From NCBI RefSeq assembly GCF_014137975.1, contig NZ_JACGWZ010000007.1, positions 186,001-250,000 on the forward strand: a DNA stretch of 64,000 nucleotides. The letters are read 5' to 3'. The stretch comes from Halosaccharopolyspora lacisalsi. GTDB taxonomy: Bacteria; Actinomycetota; Actinomycetes; Mycobacteriales; Pseudonocardiaceae. Of the stretch, positions 28,019-37,854 are shown one piece after another (position 1 is the stretch's first letter; each line of letters starts with the position of its first letter). The translations under genes were made by a program, and so were the position numbers. Under the pieces are notes generated by a model. The model was not told the DNA's origin, searched no databases, and saw only the letters and a list, made by a program, of their open reading frames with translations.

Positions 28019-29242
28019 TCAGTACCCGATCAGGAGCAGGGCCGCGGGTGAAACCGTGCAGATCAGGCCGACGAGCACCGCGAGGAGGACGGTCTGCAGG
28101 TCATCGGTCCGCAGGAATCGACGGGCGATGAACACCAGGGCACCGATGATAATGACCGCGGCGATCAGGGCGGCGAGGGGGATGACCGTCCACAGCCACC
28201 GGAATCCGAGCCACACGAGCCCGCCCGTGAGCAGCCCGACGCCGCCCTGGGTGATCAGCAGCAACCATTCCTTGACCGGCGTACGCTCCGATTCCTCTTC
28301 CTCGGCCTCGTCTTCGAGGTAGTCCTCGGCGTCCATGCCGGCCGGAAGATCCGGGTCGTACGCGTCGTCGACGTCGTCGTCGAAATCGTCGTAGTCGCCG
28401 TCGTCGTCATCGAAGTCGTCGTAGTCGGCCGTGTAGACGTCGTGGTCGGCTTCGTAGGACAACGAGTCGTAGGGGTCTTCGGAATCGTCTTCGAGGGCGG
28501 GGCTCCCCTGCCCCTCCGGGGGATAGGCCGGCGGGGCGGCCACGTCCGCCGACGCGGTGGCCTCGGGAGCAAGTGTTCCCTCCACCGGGGGGAACTGCTC
28601 CGTGGACTCCACGGTGTTGCCCTGTGCCGTGAAGGTGTCGCCGACGCGCGGGGGTCCGTCCTCGGGGACGGGCGGGATCGGGACCGCCTGAGTGGGTGAC
28701 TCGTTCGAAACCGCACGTGGCGGTGCGGGTGTTACCGGACCCTGCCCGCGAGCGGGTCGCTTCGGCAGGGCCGGCTGCTGCACGGTGATCTCGGACTCGG
28801 ACGGCGCCGGAGCGGCCGCCCGACGACCGGTGTCGTGCTCCGGTTGCCGCTCCCCCTCCGGGGCGCTTCCCGCCGCCGAGAACCGGCGGGCCCAGAAATC
28901 GGCGTCGGGCTGTGGAGCGGGAGCTCCCTCGGTGTTGTCGGCCCCCTCCGGCTCGGACTGCGGCACCGGCGAAGCGGGCGGGGACTGGGCCTCCTCGGTG
29001 GCCGGAGGCTGTTGCTGGTCCGTGGTGCCCTCGGCCGCTTCCTCCTCCGCGGGGATGGGACGCATCCGCCCGCTGTCGGAGACCACGCGGTCGATGATGG
29101 TCTGTGGAGCAGTTTCGGTGGGATCCTCCGCACGCCTGCGACGACGACGCGCGTTGCGCTGCGAACCGCCGCCACCGTGTTCGGCAAGCAACTCCGCGAC
29201 GGTGCGCTTGCTGGGATCCTCGGACCCACTGTCCCGACTCAT
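28019..29242 (-). CDS. Acidic, disordered membrane protein
   Basis: The 407-residue protein has a conserved N-terminal motif (KRTVAELLAEHGG, then an ARRRRRRAED basic stretch) and about 220 residues of Pro/Glu/Ala disorder. An Asp/Tyr-rich acidic block (about residues 255-315) follows, then three transmembrane helices at the C-terminus. It matches the Rv0497-type proteins that sit between ppx and the sugar isomerase. The ATG overlaps the ppx stop by 4 nt, which fixed the start. The function is unknown. Confidence 0.75.
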   Translation of the reverse strand: MSRDSGSEDPSKRTVAELLAEHGGGGSQRNARRRRRRAEDPTETAPQTIIDRVVSDSGRMRPIPAEEEAAEGTTDQQQPPATEEAQSPPASPVPQSEPEGADNTEGAPAPQPDADFWARRFSAAGSAPEGERQPEHDTGRRAAAPAPSESEITVQQPALPKRPARGQGPVTPAPPRAVSNESPTQAVPIPPVPEDGPPRVGDTFTAQGNTVESTEQFPPVEGTLAPEATASADVAAPPAYPPEGQGSPALEDDSEDPYDSLSYEADHDVYTADYDDFDDDDGDYDDFDDDVDDAYDPDLPAGMDAEDYLEDEAEEEESERTPVKEWLLLITQGGVGLLTGGLVWLGFRWLWTVIPLAALIAAVIIIGALVFIARRFLRTDDLQTVLLAVLVGLICTVSPAALLLIGY

Positions 29243-30270
29243 CGTTTCCACCGTGCCCCGTGCTGGGCCTTCCGTCCAGTTTCTTGATCCGTCGGCCGGT
29301 CGCCACCAGTCCGCCCTCCCAGCAGCGCGACCGTGGGATCTTCACCGTTGGAGTGATCCAACCGGCGCAGGATCACTCCCTCACGCAACGCCCAGGGGCA
29401 GATGTCGAGTTCCCCGAGTGACAACGCTCGCATGGTGCTCTCCGCCACGATTCCCCCGCTGACCAGCTGATGTGCACGTGCACTGCTGACTCCGTCCAAC
29501 CCTGCCAGGTCCGGCGATGACATGCGGGTGATGAAGGCGAGCAACTGGCGCAGTCCCGTGTCGGTGAGGGTCCGCCGGACCCGGGGCCCCGCCGAAGGCG
29601 GAGCGGCACCGGTCAAACGTGCCAGTGTTCGAAAGGTCTTGGAAGTGGCCACGACGCGGTCCGGAGCCCCCGTCTCCCGAAACCTTTCCGCGGACTCGGC
29701 GAGTTGGGAGTCAACCCAGCCACTCAGCCGAGTGACCTCCTCCCGGCTGGGAGGATCCTGGGTCAGCTTGGTTCGAGCCAACCGACCGGCACCGAGCGGC
29801 AGGGAAGTGGCCAGCTCGGGCTGTTCGTCGATCCCGATCGCCATCTCCAGTGAACCGCCTCCGATGTCGAGCAGCAGCAGCCTGCCCGCCGACCAGCCGT
29901 ACCAACGGCGGGCGGCCAGGAAGGTCAACCGTGCCTCGGCCTCGCCCGACAGCACCTCGAGACCGAGGCCGGCCTCGTCACGCACCCTCTCGAGGACCGC
30001 GGCGGAGTTGTCGGCTTCACGGATCGCCGAGGTCGCGAAGGCCATGACGTCCTCGCAACCGAACCGCAGAGCGGACTCTCGCGCCGCCGCGACGGCACGC
30101 ACGAGTTCGTCGGTGTCCTCGTCGGAGAGCAGACCGGTTCCCCCGATCCGATCGGAAAGCCGCAGGACCGTCTTCTCTGAGTTCATCGGAGTCGGATGCG
30201 CACCACGGTGCGCGTCCACCACGAGCAGGTGGACGGTGTTCGATCCGACGTCAAGCACCCCTAGGCGCAT
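29239..30270 (-). CDS. Ppx/GppA family exopolyphosphatase
   Basis: The 343-residue actin-fold phosphatase has VLDVGSNTVHLLVVD (phosphate 1), EVLSGEAEARLTFLA, and LLLDIGGGSLEMAIG (phosphate 2). Such proteins hydrolyse polyphosphate or pppGpp; the M. tuberculosis neighbour of regX3 (Rv0496) is the short Ppx1. This copy lacks the C-terminal HD-like extension. It lies 84 nt after regX3 and overlaps the acidic membrane protein by 4 nt. The link to the phosphate-sensing SenX3-RegX3 system makes a polyphosphate role attractive. Confidence 0.88.
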   Translation of the reverse strand: MRLGVLDVGSNTVHLLVVDAHRGAHPTPMNSEKTVLRLSDRIGGTGLLSDEDTDELVRAVAAARESALRFGCEDVMAFATSAIREADNSAAVLERVRDEAGLGLEVLSGEAEARLTFLAARRWYGWSAGRLLLLDIGGGSLEMAIGIDEQPELATSLPLGAGRLARTKLTQDPPSREEVTRLSGWVDSQLAESAERFRETGAPDRVVATSKTFRTLARLTGAAPPSAGPRVRRTLTDTGLRQLLAFITRMSSPDLAGLDGVSSARAHQLVSGGIVAESTMRALSLGELDICPWALREGVILRRLDHSNGEDPTVALLGGRTGGDRPTDQETGRKAQHGARWKR

Positions 30271-30354
30271 GAGAGACCACGTTACCGGGCGCCGTCCGAC
30301 CGGATACCGCCCCGTGGGGGGAAGACCCCCGAAAACCCTGGATACCGCGCACCG

Positions 30355-31035
30355 TCAGACCTCGAACTTGTATCCCAGCCCCCGCACGGTGACGAGGTGG
30401 GAAGGTTCGGCGGGATCGGGTTCCAGCTTGGAGCGCAGTCGCTTGATGTGCACGTCCAGCGTCTTGGTGTCACCAACGTAATCCGCTCCCCACACCCGGT
30501 CGATCAGCTGTCCGCGCGTGAGAACGCGACCGACGTTGCGCAGCAGGTATTCGAGCAGGTCGAACTCCTTGAGCGGCAGGCTGATCTCCTCCCCGGAGAC
30601 GGTCACCACATGGCGCTCGACGTCCATCCGAACGGGGCCGGCCTCCAACGCCTGCGACTGCGGCTCCTCGGCTTCTCCGCCACGCCGAAGCACGGCACGG
30701 ACCCGTGCGATGAGCTCCCGCGCCGAATAGGGCTTGGTGACGTAGTCGTCGGCACCGAGCTCGAGACCGACTACCTTGTCGATCTCGGCGTCCCGCGCCG
30801 TAACCATGATCACTGGTACCGCGGAGCGCTGCCTGATCTGCTTGCACACGTCGGTGCCACTCATGCCGGGCAGCATGAGATCGAGCAGGACGATGTCGGC
30901 ACCGTTGCGGTCGAACTCCTCCAAGGCCTCCTGGCCGTCGGTGGCCACCGCGGCGGTGAAACCCTCCTTGCGAAGCATGAAGGCTAGCGGGTCGGCGAAG
31001 GACTCCTCGTCCTCCACGATCAGCACCCTGGTCAC
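30355..31035 (-). CDS. regX3: Phosphate-responsive response regulator RegX3
   Basis: The 226-residue OmpR/PhoB-type regulator has a receiver domain with acidic pocket EDEE, phosphoacceptor Asp in [12 protein letters not shown], and a switch Lys in YVTKPYS. Its winged helix reads [18 protein letters not shown]...LIDRVWG...[11 protein letters not shown]. RegX3 activates phosphate-starvation genes. The GTG overlaps the senX3 stop by 4 nt, so kinase and regulator are coupled. The length is standard. Confidence 0.93.
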   Translation of the reverse strand: MTRVLIVEDEESFADPLAFMLRKEGFTAAVATDGQEALEEFDRNGADIVLLDLMLPGMSGTDVCKQIRQRSAVPVIMVTARDAEIDKVVGLELGADDYVTKPYSARELIARVRAVLRRGGEAEEPQSQALEAGPVRMDVERHVVTVSGEEISLPLKEFDLLEYLLRNVGRVLTRGQLIDRVWGADYVGDTKTLDVHIKRLRSKLEPDPAEPSHLVTVRGLGYKFEV

Positions 31036-32303
31036 CGGACTCCTCCCGTTTCGACGGCTGCGGCCCCGTCCGTACTGTCACTGTCCGAAAGCACCGAGTT
31101 CTCGGCTGCTGCCGGTGCCGCTTCAGCTGTGGGCGCGCTGTGCTGAGGCACCCTCAGTGTGAAGGTGGAACCGGTTCCGGACCGGCTCCACAACTTCACC
31201 TCGCCGCCGTGGTTGGCGGCGACGTGTTTGACGATGGCCAGACCCAGGCCGGTCCCCCCGGTCGCCCGGGAGCGGGCCGGATCCACCCGGTAGAACCGCT
31301 CGAAGACACGCTGTTGATCCTCGGGATCGATGCCGATACCCCGGTCGGTGACGGCGATCTCGACGAAGTCCCCGGTGTGTCTCCTGCTGATCGAGACCGG
31401 GCTCTGGGGTGGCGAGTAGGAAATCGCGTTGTCGATCAGATTGCTCAGTGCGGTCACCAGCAACGTGCGGTCGCCGTCGATGAGCAGCCCGCTCGGCTCG
31501 TCCACGGCGATCTCGATGCCGGCGGAGTCCGCGGCGACCCGGCTGCGCCCGAGGGCCTCGTCGACCACGTCGTCGACCTCGACCGTGGTGAGTTCGGGCA
31601 GCCGTTCGGCGCCCTGCAGGCGGGAGAGAGCGATCAGCTCGGAAACCAGGGTGCCCAGGCGCGTCGACTCGTGCAGGATCTTGGTGGAGAAGCGCCGGAC
31701 CTCTTCGGCGTCGTCGGCGGCGTCCAGCACCGCTTCCGCGAGCAGGGCCAGGGCACCGACCGGAGTCTTGAGCTCGTGGCTGACGTTGGCCACGAAATCC
31801 CGACGGGTGGCCTCCAGTCGGACGGCGTCGGACTCGTCACCCGCGTCGACGACCGTGAACCCGTCTCCGAGCGGCCGCACCTCGCCGAGCACGGCGGCGG
31901 GCGTCCGCCCGCGCAGCGTCGTCTTGGAGAGCGGCGACAGGTCCACGGCCACCCGCTCACCGCTGTCGAGAGCTTGCTCCGCGGCCTTGCGGGCACGAGC
32001 GTCGGGTTGGTTGTCCCGGATGAAGCCGAGTTCGTCGGCCCGTGGGTTGTGCAGCACCACGTCGCCGAACTTGTTGAGCACCACGATGCCGTTGTTGGTG
32101 GAGTGCACCAGCCGCTGCAGCAGGTCGGCGACGGTGGGGCCGCGCGATCGTTTGTGTTCGTAGCGGTTACCGGCTCGGGCGAGCCAGTAACCGCCCACCA
32201 GACCGAGTGCCAGGACGCCGACCACCAGGGCGATGTAGCCCAATACGCTCACACCCGCATCGTAAGCAGGTTCGGGCAGGTCGAGGCCAGCCTGTATGGC
32301 CAT
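31032..32303 (-). CDS. senX3: Two-component sensor histidine kinase SenX3
   Basis: This 423-residue kinase has one clear transmembrane helix ([24 protein letters not shown]) and a PAS-like region containing [15 protein letters not shown]. The H-box [19 protein letters not shown] and the HATPase motifs ([29 protein letters not shown]) are intact. In mycobacteria SenX3 responds to Pst/PhoU phosphate signalling. The start at 32303 lacks a ribosome-binding site; a GTG at 32252 would remove 17 residues. Candidate RegX3-type repeats lie 45 nt upstream. Confidence 0.92.
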   Translation of the reverse strand: MAIQAGLDLPEPAYDAGVSVLGYIALVVGVLALGLVGGYWLARAGNRYEHKRSRGPTVADLLQRLVHSTNNGIVVLNKFGDVVLHNPRADELGFIRDNQPDARARKAAEQALDSGERVAVDLSPLSKTTLRGRTPAAVLGEVRPLGDGFTVVDAGDESDAVRLEATRRDFVANVSHELKTPVGALALLAEAVLDAADDAEEVRRFSTKILHESTRLGTLVSELIALSRLQGAERLPELTTVEVDDVVDEALGRSRVAADSAGIEIAVDEPSGLLIDGDRTLLVTALSNLIDNAISYSPPQSPVSISRRHTGDFVEIAVTDRGIGIDPEDQQRVFERFYRVDPARSRATGGTGLGLAIVKHVAANHGGEVKLWSRSGTGSTFTLRVPQHSAPTAEAAPAAAENSVLSDSDSTDGAAAVETGGVR

Positions 32304-32347
32304 TCAGTGATACCCGTGACACCCATCAGTGGGTTATTTCACTTCCC

Positions 32348-32376
32348 GTTCACCGAAGAACTTCCCACGGTTCACG
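32348..32376. promoter_or_regulatory. Possible PHO/RegX3 box upstream of senX3
   Basis: GTTCACC at 32348-32354 and GTTCACG at 32370-32376 are direct repeats 22 nt apart, two 11-nt periods of the actinobacterial PHO box. The middle repeat is poor. Position upstream of senX3 fits autoregulation. Confidence 0.4.
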
Positions 32377-32443
32377 CACCCCGGATACCCCCGGCGAGTG
32401 AACGTGCCGGGCACGTCGACGCCACTGCCACCGGTCCGCCGGA

Positions 32444-32473
32444 GCGGTTTTCGAATCCGGATTCGAAAACCGC
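32444..32473. terminator. Perfect 30-nt palindrome after gpm1
   Basis: Arms GCGGTTTTCGAATCC (32444-32458) and its exact complement (32459-32473) meet with no spacer, 5 nt past the gpm1 stop codon. It could fold as a hairpin terminator separating gpm1 from senX3, or be a dimeric protein-binding site. There is no U-tract. Confidence 0.55.
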
Positions 32474-32477
32474 GCTC

Positions 32478-33227
32478 TCACCGCCCCTGTTGGGCCACCG
32501 AGGCCGCCGCGGTCGCGGCCGCTTCCGGGTCGAGGTAAGTGCCACCGGGGTTGGTCGGGCTCAGCGCGCTGTCCAGGTCATAGCGCAGCGGGATCCCCGT
32601 GGGGATGTTGAGCCCGGAGATGTCCTCCTCGGAGACACCGTCGAGGTGCTTGACCAGCGCACGCAGCGAGTTGCCGTGCGCGGCCAGCAGGACCGTCCGG
32701 CCCGCGCGCAGGTCGGGAACGATCGACGACTCCCAGTAGGGCAGGAGCCTCGCCACTACGTCGGCGAGGCACTCGGTGCGGGGCATCTCGGAGCCGAGCC
32801 CGGCGTAGCGCGGGTCGTCCTCCTGGCTGTACTCGTCACTCGGATCGATCTCCGGCGGCGGGGTGTCGTAGGAACGACGCCAGAGCATGAACTGCTCCTC
32901 GCCGTAGCGGTCGAGCGTCTGTTTCTTGTTCTTGCCCTGCAGGGCCCCGTAATGGCGCTCGTTGAGCCTCCAGTCCCGCCGCACCGGGATCCAGTGTCGG
33001 TCGGCGACGTCCAGGGCGATGTTGGCGGTGTCGATGGCTCGGCGCAGCAACGAGGTGTGCACGACGTCCGGGAGCACACCGCTATCGCGGATCAGCTCAC
33101 CACCACGACGGACCTCCTCCCTGCCCTTGGCCGACAGGGGGACGTCCACCCAACCGGTGAACAGGTTCTCGGCGTTCCAGGTGCTTTCGCCGTGCCGCAG
33201 CAGCACCAGTGTCCCGACAGCAGTCAT
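32478..33227 (-). CDS. gpmA: 2,3-bisphosphoglycerate-dependent phosphoglycerate mutase
   Basis: The enzyme interconverts 3- and 2-phosphoglycerate in glycolysis. The 249-residue protein has the phosphohistidine motif [19 protein letters not shown], the substrate-binding [19 protein letters not shown], and the second histidine in [16 protein letters not shown]. The C-terminus is Ala-rich. It is Gpm1 in mycobacteria, where it likewise precedes senX3. TGAGG lies just before the ATG. Confidence 0.95.
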   Translation of the reverse strand: MTAVGTLVLLRHGESTWNAENLFTGWVDVPLSAKGREEVRRGGELIRDSGVLPDVVHTSLLRRAIDTANIALDVADRHWIPVRRDWRLNERHYGALQGKNKKQTLDRYGEEQFMLWRRSYDTPPPEIDPSDEYSQEDDPRYAGLGSEMPRTECLADVVARLLPYWESSIVPDLRAGRTVLLAAHGNSLRALVKHLDGVSEEDISGLNIPTGIPLRYDLDSALSPTNPGGTYLDPEAAATAAASVAQQGR

Positions 33228-33679
33228 GGCCTCAGGCTATCGCCGGGGAGCGCCCCGGACCCAACCGGCGATCGAGCACCGGAGTCGAGGGGCGACCGCT
33301 CAGCGGACTTTTCACGCCTCGGCCACATGATCAATACCACTTCGTTATCGCGGTTGTGGCCTCCGACCCTTGTCAAGGGACATCCGCGGCGGTTTCACAC
33401 CATCACGTTACTTCTTATGGGAAACATCACACGAAAAGAGCGGTGTTGGAGCCTTGTGGCCACGTCGGGACTCTGCGAAGTTGGCAACGCTCTCCGCGAT
33501 CGGCTCCCACGCACTCTCCGATCACGCGAGAGCGTGTGCACGACCCGTCTCCCCCGTCGAGTCGTGCACCCGCCGGACCCTCGAGAGCCCCCCGCTCGCA
33601 GGTCCGTCACGGCGGGACCCCTCGTGGGGCGGCTCGAGCTCGCGACTCCCCCTCTCTCCCGAGCCGCCCCACGTGAGCA
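33228..33679. other. 452-nt intergenic region upstream of gpm1
   Basis: No gene is supported here. The AT-richer stretch around 33395-33435 is the likely gpm1 promoter zone (minus strand). The YbjN-gene end is marked by the hairpin at 33623-33673. Confidence 0.55.
33623..33673 (-). terminator. Hairpin terminator of the mshA-YbjN operon
   Basis: Perfect 14-nt arms CGTGGGGCGGCTCG (33623-33636) and CGAGCCGCCCCACG (33660-33673) enclose a 23-nt loop, 6 nt past the stop codon of the YbjN-like gene. No U-tract, as is common in high-GC actinobacteria. Confidence 0.65.
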
Positions 33680-34198
33680 TCAACGTTCGGACGGGGGAGG
33701 TACGGGCCCGTCTCGCTCGACGAGCTGTTGGAAAGCTCGGAGGTTCGCCAGGGACTCACCCCGCGACTCCCGCCAACCCCACTCGCGCCGGATGGCCGTG
33801 GCGAAGCCGATCTCCAGCAGTGCGTTGAAATCGCCGTCGGCCGCCTCCAGCACCTGACCGAGGAGGCGATCGAGCTCCTCGGCGGTCACCGCGTGCAAAC
33901 CGACCCGGCCGATGAGGTACAGGTCACCACTGGGGTCGAGGGTGTAGTGGACCCCGTACAACCGGGCGTTGCGGCGCAGCACGTACCGGTAGAACTCCTC
34001 GTGGGACTCGTCGGGCTGCCTGCACACGAACGCCTCGACCACCAGCGCGTGTTCGGCGACCACGAGCCAACAGTTCGTCTGGAGCTTCTTGGTGCCCGGC
34101 AGCGTGACGAAGAACCTGCCTTCGGCGGGGTGCTCGTAGTCCAGGGAGCTCGAATCCAACGTGCTCGTGATGAGCTCGTCCTTGCACGTACCGCTCAC
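33680..34198 (-). CDS. YbjN-domain protein
   Basis: The 172-residue protein resembles the YbjN / type III secretion chaperone-like fold: [67 protein letters not shown]. It matches Rv0487, which follows mshA in mycobacteria. The GTG overlaps the mshA stop (GTGA), so it is co-translated with the mycothiol glycosyltransferase. A chaperone or adaptor role is possible but unproven. Confidence 0.82.
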   Translation of the reverse strand: MSGTCKDELITSTLDSSSLDYEHPAEGRFFVTLPGTKKLQTNCWLVVAEHALVVEAFVCRQPDESHEEFYRYVLRRNARLYGVHYTLDPSGDLYLIGRVGLHAVTAEELDRLLGQVLEAADGDFNALLEIGFATAIRREWGWRESRGESLANLRAFQQLVERDGPVPPPSER

Positions 34199-35484
34199 GC
34201 CGACACCTCCCGAAATCGCGCGTTGAAAGCCATCTTCGCCTGCGTGTAGGTATCCAGCAGGGCCTCGGTCGTATGTTTCCAGGAGAAGCTGGTCGCGTGA
34301 GCGGTCGTCGCCGCGGCCAGCCTCCGGCGCCGTTCGGGCCGCAGTGTCAACGTCCCCAGCGCATCGGCCCAGCCGGCAGCGTCGTGTCCGGACACCAGCA
34401 GTCCCGAGACACCGTCGGCGACGGCGACCGGAAGACCACCCACCGCGGCCGCCACGACGGGCGTGCCACACGCCTGCGCCTCCAGGGCCACCAAGCCGAA
34501 CGATTCGTTGTAGCTGGGCACAGTCACCACGTCGGCGGCGCGGTACACCTCGACCAGCGCGTCGCCGGACTGCGGCGGCAGAAACCGCACCACCTCGGTA
34601 ATACCGAGTTCCTCGGCGAGTCGATGCAACGCCTCCGGTCTTTCCGTGCCGTTCCCGGAGGGGCCGCCCACGACGAGCACGAGCAACCTGCTGCGCAGTT
34701 CGGGATACCGCCGGAGCAGTTCGGCGGCGGAACGCAACAGGACTTCCGGGCCCTTCAGCGGCTGGATCCTGCCCACGAACGCCAGCACGAGAGCCTCGCG
34801 CGGCAGGCCGAGCGCGTCACGGGCCGTTTCCTGGTCGCCCGGAGTGAACCGGTTCAGGTCGACGCCGGGAGGGATGGTGGACACCTCGGCCGGATCGGCG
34901 CCGTAGAGATCGACGAGTTGCCCGGCTTCCGCGCCGGTGTTGGCCACCAGGCGATCGGCGTCGGAGACGACCTGCTGCTCCCCCACGACCCGCACGTTCG
35001 GTTCCGGATCGTCGTCGGCGGCCAGGGCGGCGTTCTTGACCTTGGCCAGGGTGTGGGCGGTGTGCACCAGGGGGACCCCCCACCGTTCCCTGGCCAGCCA
35101 TCCGACCTGCCCGGACAACCAGTAGTGCGAGTGGACGACGTCGTAGTAACCGGGGTCGTGGTGAGCTTCGACGCGCAACACGGCGGAGGCGAAGGTGCAC
35201 AACTGCGCCGGAAGATCGTTCTTGTCGAGTCCCTCGAAGGGACCCGCCACGAGATTGCGGACCGTGACTCCCGGGAACAGCTCCGTCACCGGCGGAACCT
35301 CCGACGAAGTGGCCCTGGTGAATATCTCGACCTCGGTCCCGAGCTCGGCCAGCTGGGCGGCGGTCCGTACGACGTAGACGTTCATACCGCCCGCATCGCC
35401 GGTACCCGGCTGTTCGAGGGGAGAGGTGTGCAGCGAGAACACGGCGACCCGCCGAGGTCGCATACGCAGTGTGGTGGAAGTCAT
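34195..35484 (-). CDS. mshA: D-inositol-3-phosphate glycosyltransferase (mycothiol synthesis)
   Basis: MshA transfers GlcNAc from UDP-GlcNAc to 1L-myo-inositol-1-phosphate, the first step of mycothiol synthesis. The 429-residue GT-4/GT-B protein has [75 protein letters not shown]. All are hallmarks of MshA. I start at the ATG at 35484; an upstream GTG-region frame adds 14 residues unlike the family. It forms an operon with the YbjN-like gene. Confidence 0.95.
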   Translation of the reverse strand: MTSTTLRMRPRRVAVFSLHTSPLEQPGTGDAGGMNVYVVRTAAQLAELGTEVEIFTRATSSEVPPVTELFPGVTVRNLVAGPFEGLDKNDLPAQLCTFASAVLRVEAHHDPGYYDVVHSHYWLSGQVGWLARERWGVPLVHTAHTLAKVKNAALAADDDPEPNVRVVGEQQVVSDADRLVANTGAEAGQLVDLYGADPAEVSTIPPGVDLNRFTPGDQETARDALGLPREALVLAFVGRIQPLKGPEVLLRSAAELLRRYPELRSRLLVLVVGGPSGNGTERPEALHRLAEELGITEVVRFLPPQSGDALVEVYRAADVVTVPSYNESFGLVALEAQACGTPVVAAAVGGLPVAVADGVSGLLVSGHDAAGWADALGTLTLRPERRRRLAAATTAHATSFSWKHTTEALLDTYTQAKMAFNARFREVSA

Positions 35485-35548
35485 CTGGCGCCTATCGTGA
35501 ACCTGGTTTCGGACCCACCGAGTCACGACACCACAAGGCGGAAAAACA

Positions 35549-35587
35549 TTCCGGCGGTGGTGGTCGGATCAATCACCACCGCCGGAA
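35549..35587 (-). terminator. Hairpin between L,D-transpeptidase and mshA
   Basis: Perfect 14-nt arms TTCCGGCGGTGGTG (35549-35562) and CACCACCGCCGGAA (35574-35587) enclose an 11-nt loop. It lies about 140 nt past the transpeptidase stop and 65 nt before the mshA start, so it probably ends the upstream transcript. Confidence 0.6.
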
Positions 35588-35623
35588 CCCCCGCTCAGCC
35601 GCCCGCGCCTCCCAGGGTTCATC

Positions 35624-35690
35624 TCAGCGAGCGGCGAAGCCGCCTTGCTCCGTGCACGCAGGCCGAGCCGGCTGGGGTTCCCCCACCCGT
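35624..35690. repeat. Partial copy of dispersed intergenic repeat
   Basis: The GCGGCGAAGCCGC core (35631-35643) with following TGC..CGTGCACGCAGG resembles the left part of the repeats at 44656 and 60676. The right part is absent. It lies just downstream of the L,D-transpeptidase gene. Confidence 0.5.
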
Positions 35691-35724
35691 GCCCTACGCG
35701 AGCCGCCCCGTGGAACACCAGAAG

Positions 35725-36942
35725 TCACAGGGCGGACATGGACTTCCACTTCTGCCAGCTGAGCATCCAGTCGTAGACGGCGTAGCGCGGCGGCATGGTC
35801 TTGCTCGCCCCCGTGACCTCCACCGGATCGCCGATCAGAGCGCTGTCGAAGTACTTCTTGGCGTCGGCGTTGGTGAGGTTGACGCAGCCGTGCGAAGTGT
35901 TGCGCTTGCCGATGTTGGCCTTGTTGTTCTCGTTCTCGTGGATGAACTCGCCGTGGTTGGAGATCCGCACGGCCCACTTCTTCTCGACATCGGTGTAGCC
36001 GTACTTCGGGTTGTCCATGATCTCGACCGGGTGCTTGGCCATGACCATGTACGTGCCGTTGGGGGTGTTCAGCGCGTTCGGCTCCGGTTTGCCGTAGCTG
36101 GCCGGATAGTTGGCGACCTGCTCGCCGCCACGCATGACGATCATCCGGTGGCTGTCCACGTTGGCCTTGACGATCTGGGACCGCCCGATCGTGAAGTGGG
36201 TGGTCAGGTCCGTCGTGCCGTACTCGCCCTTACCGAGGCGCACGCCGTAGAGATCGGCCTCGACGTCGACCTCGGTGTGGGCCGGCCAGTACTCCTTGGG
36301 CCGCCAGTCGACCTGCTTGTCGGTGAGCCAGGCCCACGACCCCTCGACGGGCTTGGACGCCTCGACCTTGAGCGCGCGCTCCGCGGCTGCCTTGTTCTGG
36401 ACCGGAGCGTCGAACTTGATGCTGATCGGCATGGCGATACCGACCGTCTCGTTGTCGATGGGGTTGATCGTGGCGCGCACGGTCCTGTCCGGATCCAGCG
36501 TGGTGAAGCTGCCCCGGATCGGAAGTTCCTTGCCGTCCTCGCCGACCGCCTTACCGGACCACGTGTAGGTCTTGTCGTAACCCAGCGCGACGGTGGGCTT
36601 CCAGCTCGCGCCGTCGTCCCCCATCTTGCCTTCGACCTTCTCCCCCGCGCCGTTTTTCAGGGTGACGTTCTCGATGCGACCGTGCTGCACCGAAACCTTC
36701 ACGGGGGCGGTGGGATTGACCCCCTCGGCATCGGACCCGGGTTTCAGCTCGACCTCGGCCACCGATGACGTCTCGTTCTGTGGCTGCGTTTCCGCGGCCC
36801 CGGATCCCCCACCGGTTCCGCATCCCGACACCAGCAGCATGGCCGCCAACGTCACGGACAGCGCGGTCCACAGCGACCCGCGCAGGGGCCTCCTCGCCCT
36901 GTTCAACACTCCTGACCTCACTCCGTCATCGCCAATGCGCAC
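35725..36942 (-). CDS. L,D-transpeptidase lipoprotein (Ldt, YkuD domain)
   Basis: The enzyme forms 3-3 cross-links in peptidoglycan outside the membrane. The 405-residue protein has a signal peptide and lipobox LLVSGC (Cys41), then immunoglobulin-like domains (VNPTAPVKVSVQHGRI; INPIDNETVGIAMPI). The YkuD domain contains catalytic His and Cys in NTSHGCVNLTNADA. This is the LdtMt2/LdtMt5 architecture; Rv0483 lies at this locus in M. tuberculosis. The first 20 residues may be dispensable; GGGAGAA precedes the GTG. Confidence 0.92.
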   Translation of the reverse strand: MRIGDDGVRSGVLNRARRPLRGSLWTALSVTLAAMLLVSGCGTGGGSGAAETQPQNETSSVAEVELKPGSDAEGVNPTAPVKVSVQHGRIENVTLKNGAGEKVEGKMGDDGASWKPTVALGYDKTYTWSGKAVGEDGKELPIRGSFTTLDPDRTVRATINPIDNETVGIAMPISIKFDAPVQNKAAAERALKVEASKPVEGSWAWLTDKQVDWRPKEYWPAHTEVDVEADLYGVRLGKGEYGTTDLTTHFTIGRSQIVKANVDSHRMIVMRGGEQVANYPASYGKPEPNALNTPNGTYMVMAKHPVEIMDNPKYGYTDVEKKWAVRISNHGEFIHENENNKANIGKRNTSHGCVNLTNADAKKYFDSALIGDPVEVTGASKTMPPRYAVYDWMLSWQKWKSMSAL

Positions 36943-37061
36943 TTCTCCCGCTTCCGTGGACGCGTGATGAACGCGAAGGATGCCTCACTCCGGTGTGTTT
37001 CGCGCCACAACGAACAGCTGGCGGTGGGACCGCGACGGGGCTTTACGGGAGGATCGCGTCC

Positions 37062-37850
37062 GTGAGCACAACACCGGATTCTACGACTACGAGCACGACA
37101 CGGAACCCGGCGGGCGGTAACCGACGCCAGGCGGTGGTTACCGGTGCGAGCTCGGGTATCGGCGCGGCCACGGCTCGCAAACTCGCCGCCGAGGGGTTCC
37201 ACGTGGTGATGGGCGCCCGGCGCGTGGAAAGGCTGGAACGACTCGCCGAGGAGATCGGGGGGACGGCGCTCGAACTCGACGTCACGGTGCCGGAATCGGT
37301 GGAGGCTTTCGTGGCCCGGGTGCCCGAGTGCCACGTGCTCGTCAACAATGCGGGCGGCGCGAAGGGCACCTCGTCGGTCGCCAACGCCGACGAGGACGAG
37401 TGGCGCTGGATGTGGGAGACGAACGTCCTGGGCACGTTGCGCCTCACCAGGGCACTGCTGCCGAAGTTGATCGAGTCCGGTGACGGCCACGTGCTCACCG
37501 TCACCTCGGTCGCCGCCCTGGAGACCTATGACAACGGGTCCGGCTACACCTCGGCCAAGCACGCGCAGGCCACGCTGCACCGGACGCTGCGCGGTGAACA
37601 CCTGGGCGATCCCGTCCGGTTCACCGAGATCGCTCCCGGCATGGTGGAGACCGAGTTCTCCGAGGTGCGCTTCGGCGGGGACACCGAACGGGCGGCGGCT
37701 GTCTACAGCGGCCTGACCCCGTTGAGCGCCGACGACGTCGCGGACGTGATCGCTTTCGCCGCGACCCGGCCGGCCCACGTCAATCTCGACCAGATCGTGC
37801 TCAAGCCCCGCGACCAGGCCTCGGCCACTCGCGCGAACCGCCGGAGCTGA
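37062..37850 (+). CDS. Short-chain dehydrogenase/reductase
   Basis: The 262-residue classical SDR has the cofactor motif VVTGASSGIGAATA, the acidic/basic discriminator GARRVERL (Arg pair, suggesting NADPH), NNAGG, and the catalytic Ser...Tyr-x-x-x-Lys (VTSVAALETYDNGSGYTSAKHA). It corresponds in place and orientation to Rv0484c. GGGAGG lies 10 nt before the GTG. The gene is divergent from the transpeptidase and ends 4 nt from the convergent protease-like gene. The substrate is unknown. Confidence 0.9.
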   Translation: MSTTPDSTTTSTTRNPAGGNRRQAVVTGASSGIGAATARKLAAEGFHVVMGARRVERLERLAEEIGGTALELDVTVPESVEAFVARVPECHVLVNNAGGAKGTSSVANADEDEWRWMWETNVLGTLRLTRALLPKLIESGDGHVLTVTSVAALETYDNGSGYTSAKHAQATLHRTLRGEHLGDPVRFTEIAPGMVETEFSEVRFGGDTERAAAVYSGLTPLSADDVADVIAFAATRPAHVNLDQIVLKPRDQASATRANRRS

Positions 37851-37854
37851 AGTT

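Noticed and set aside
31140-33857. Very long plus-strand open frame opposite senX3, gpm1 and neighbours
   Set aside because: It is a GC-rich antisense frame (codon mirror of real genes), with no domain and no ribosome-binding site. The same applies to long frames at 6104-7936, 14082-16748 and 34273-36768 on the plus strand.
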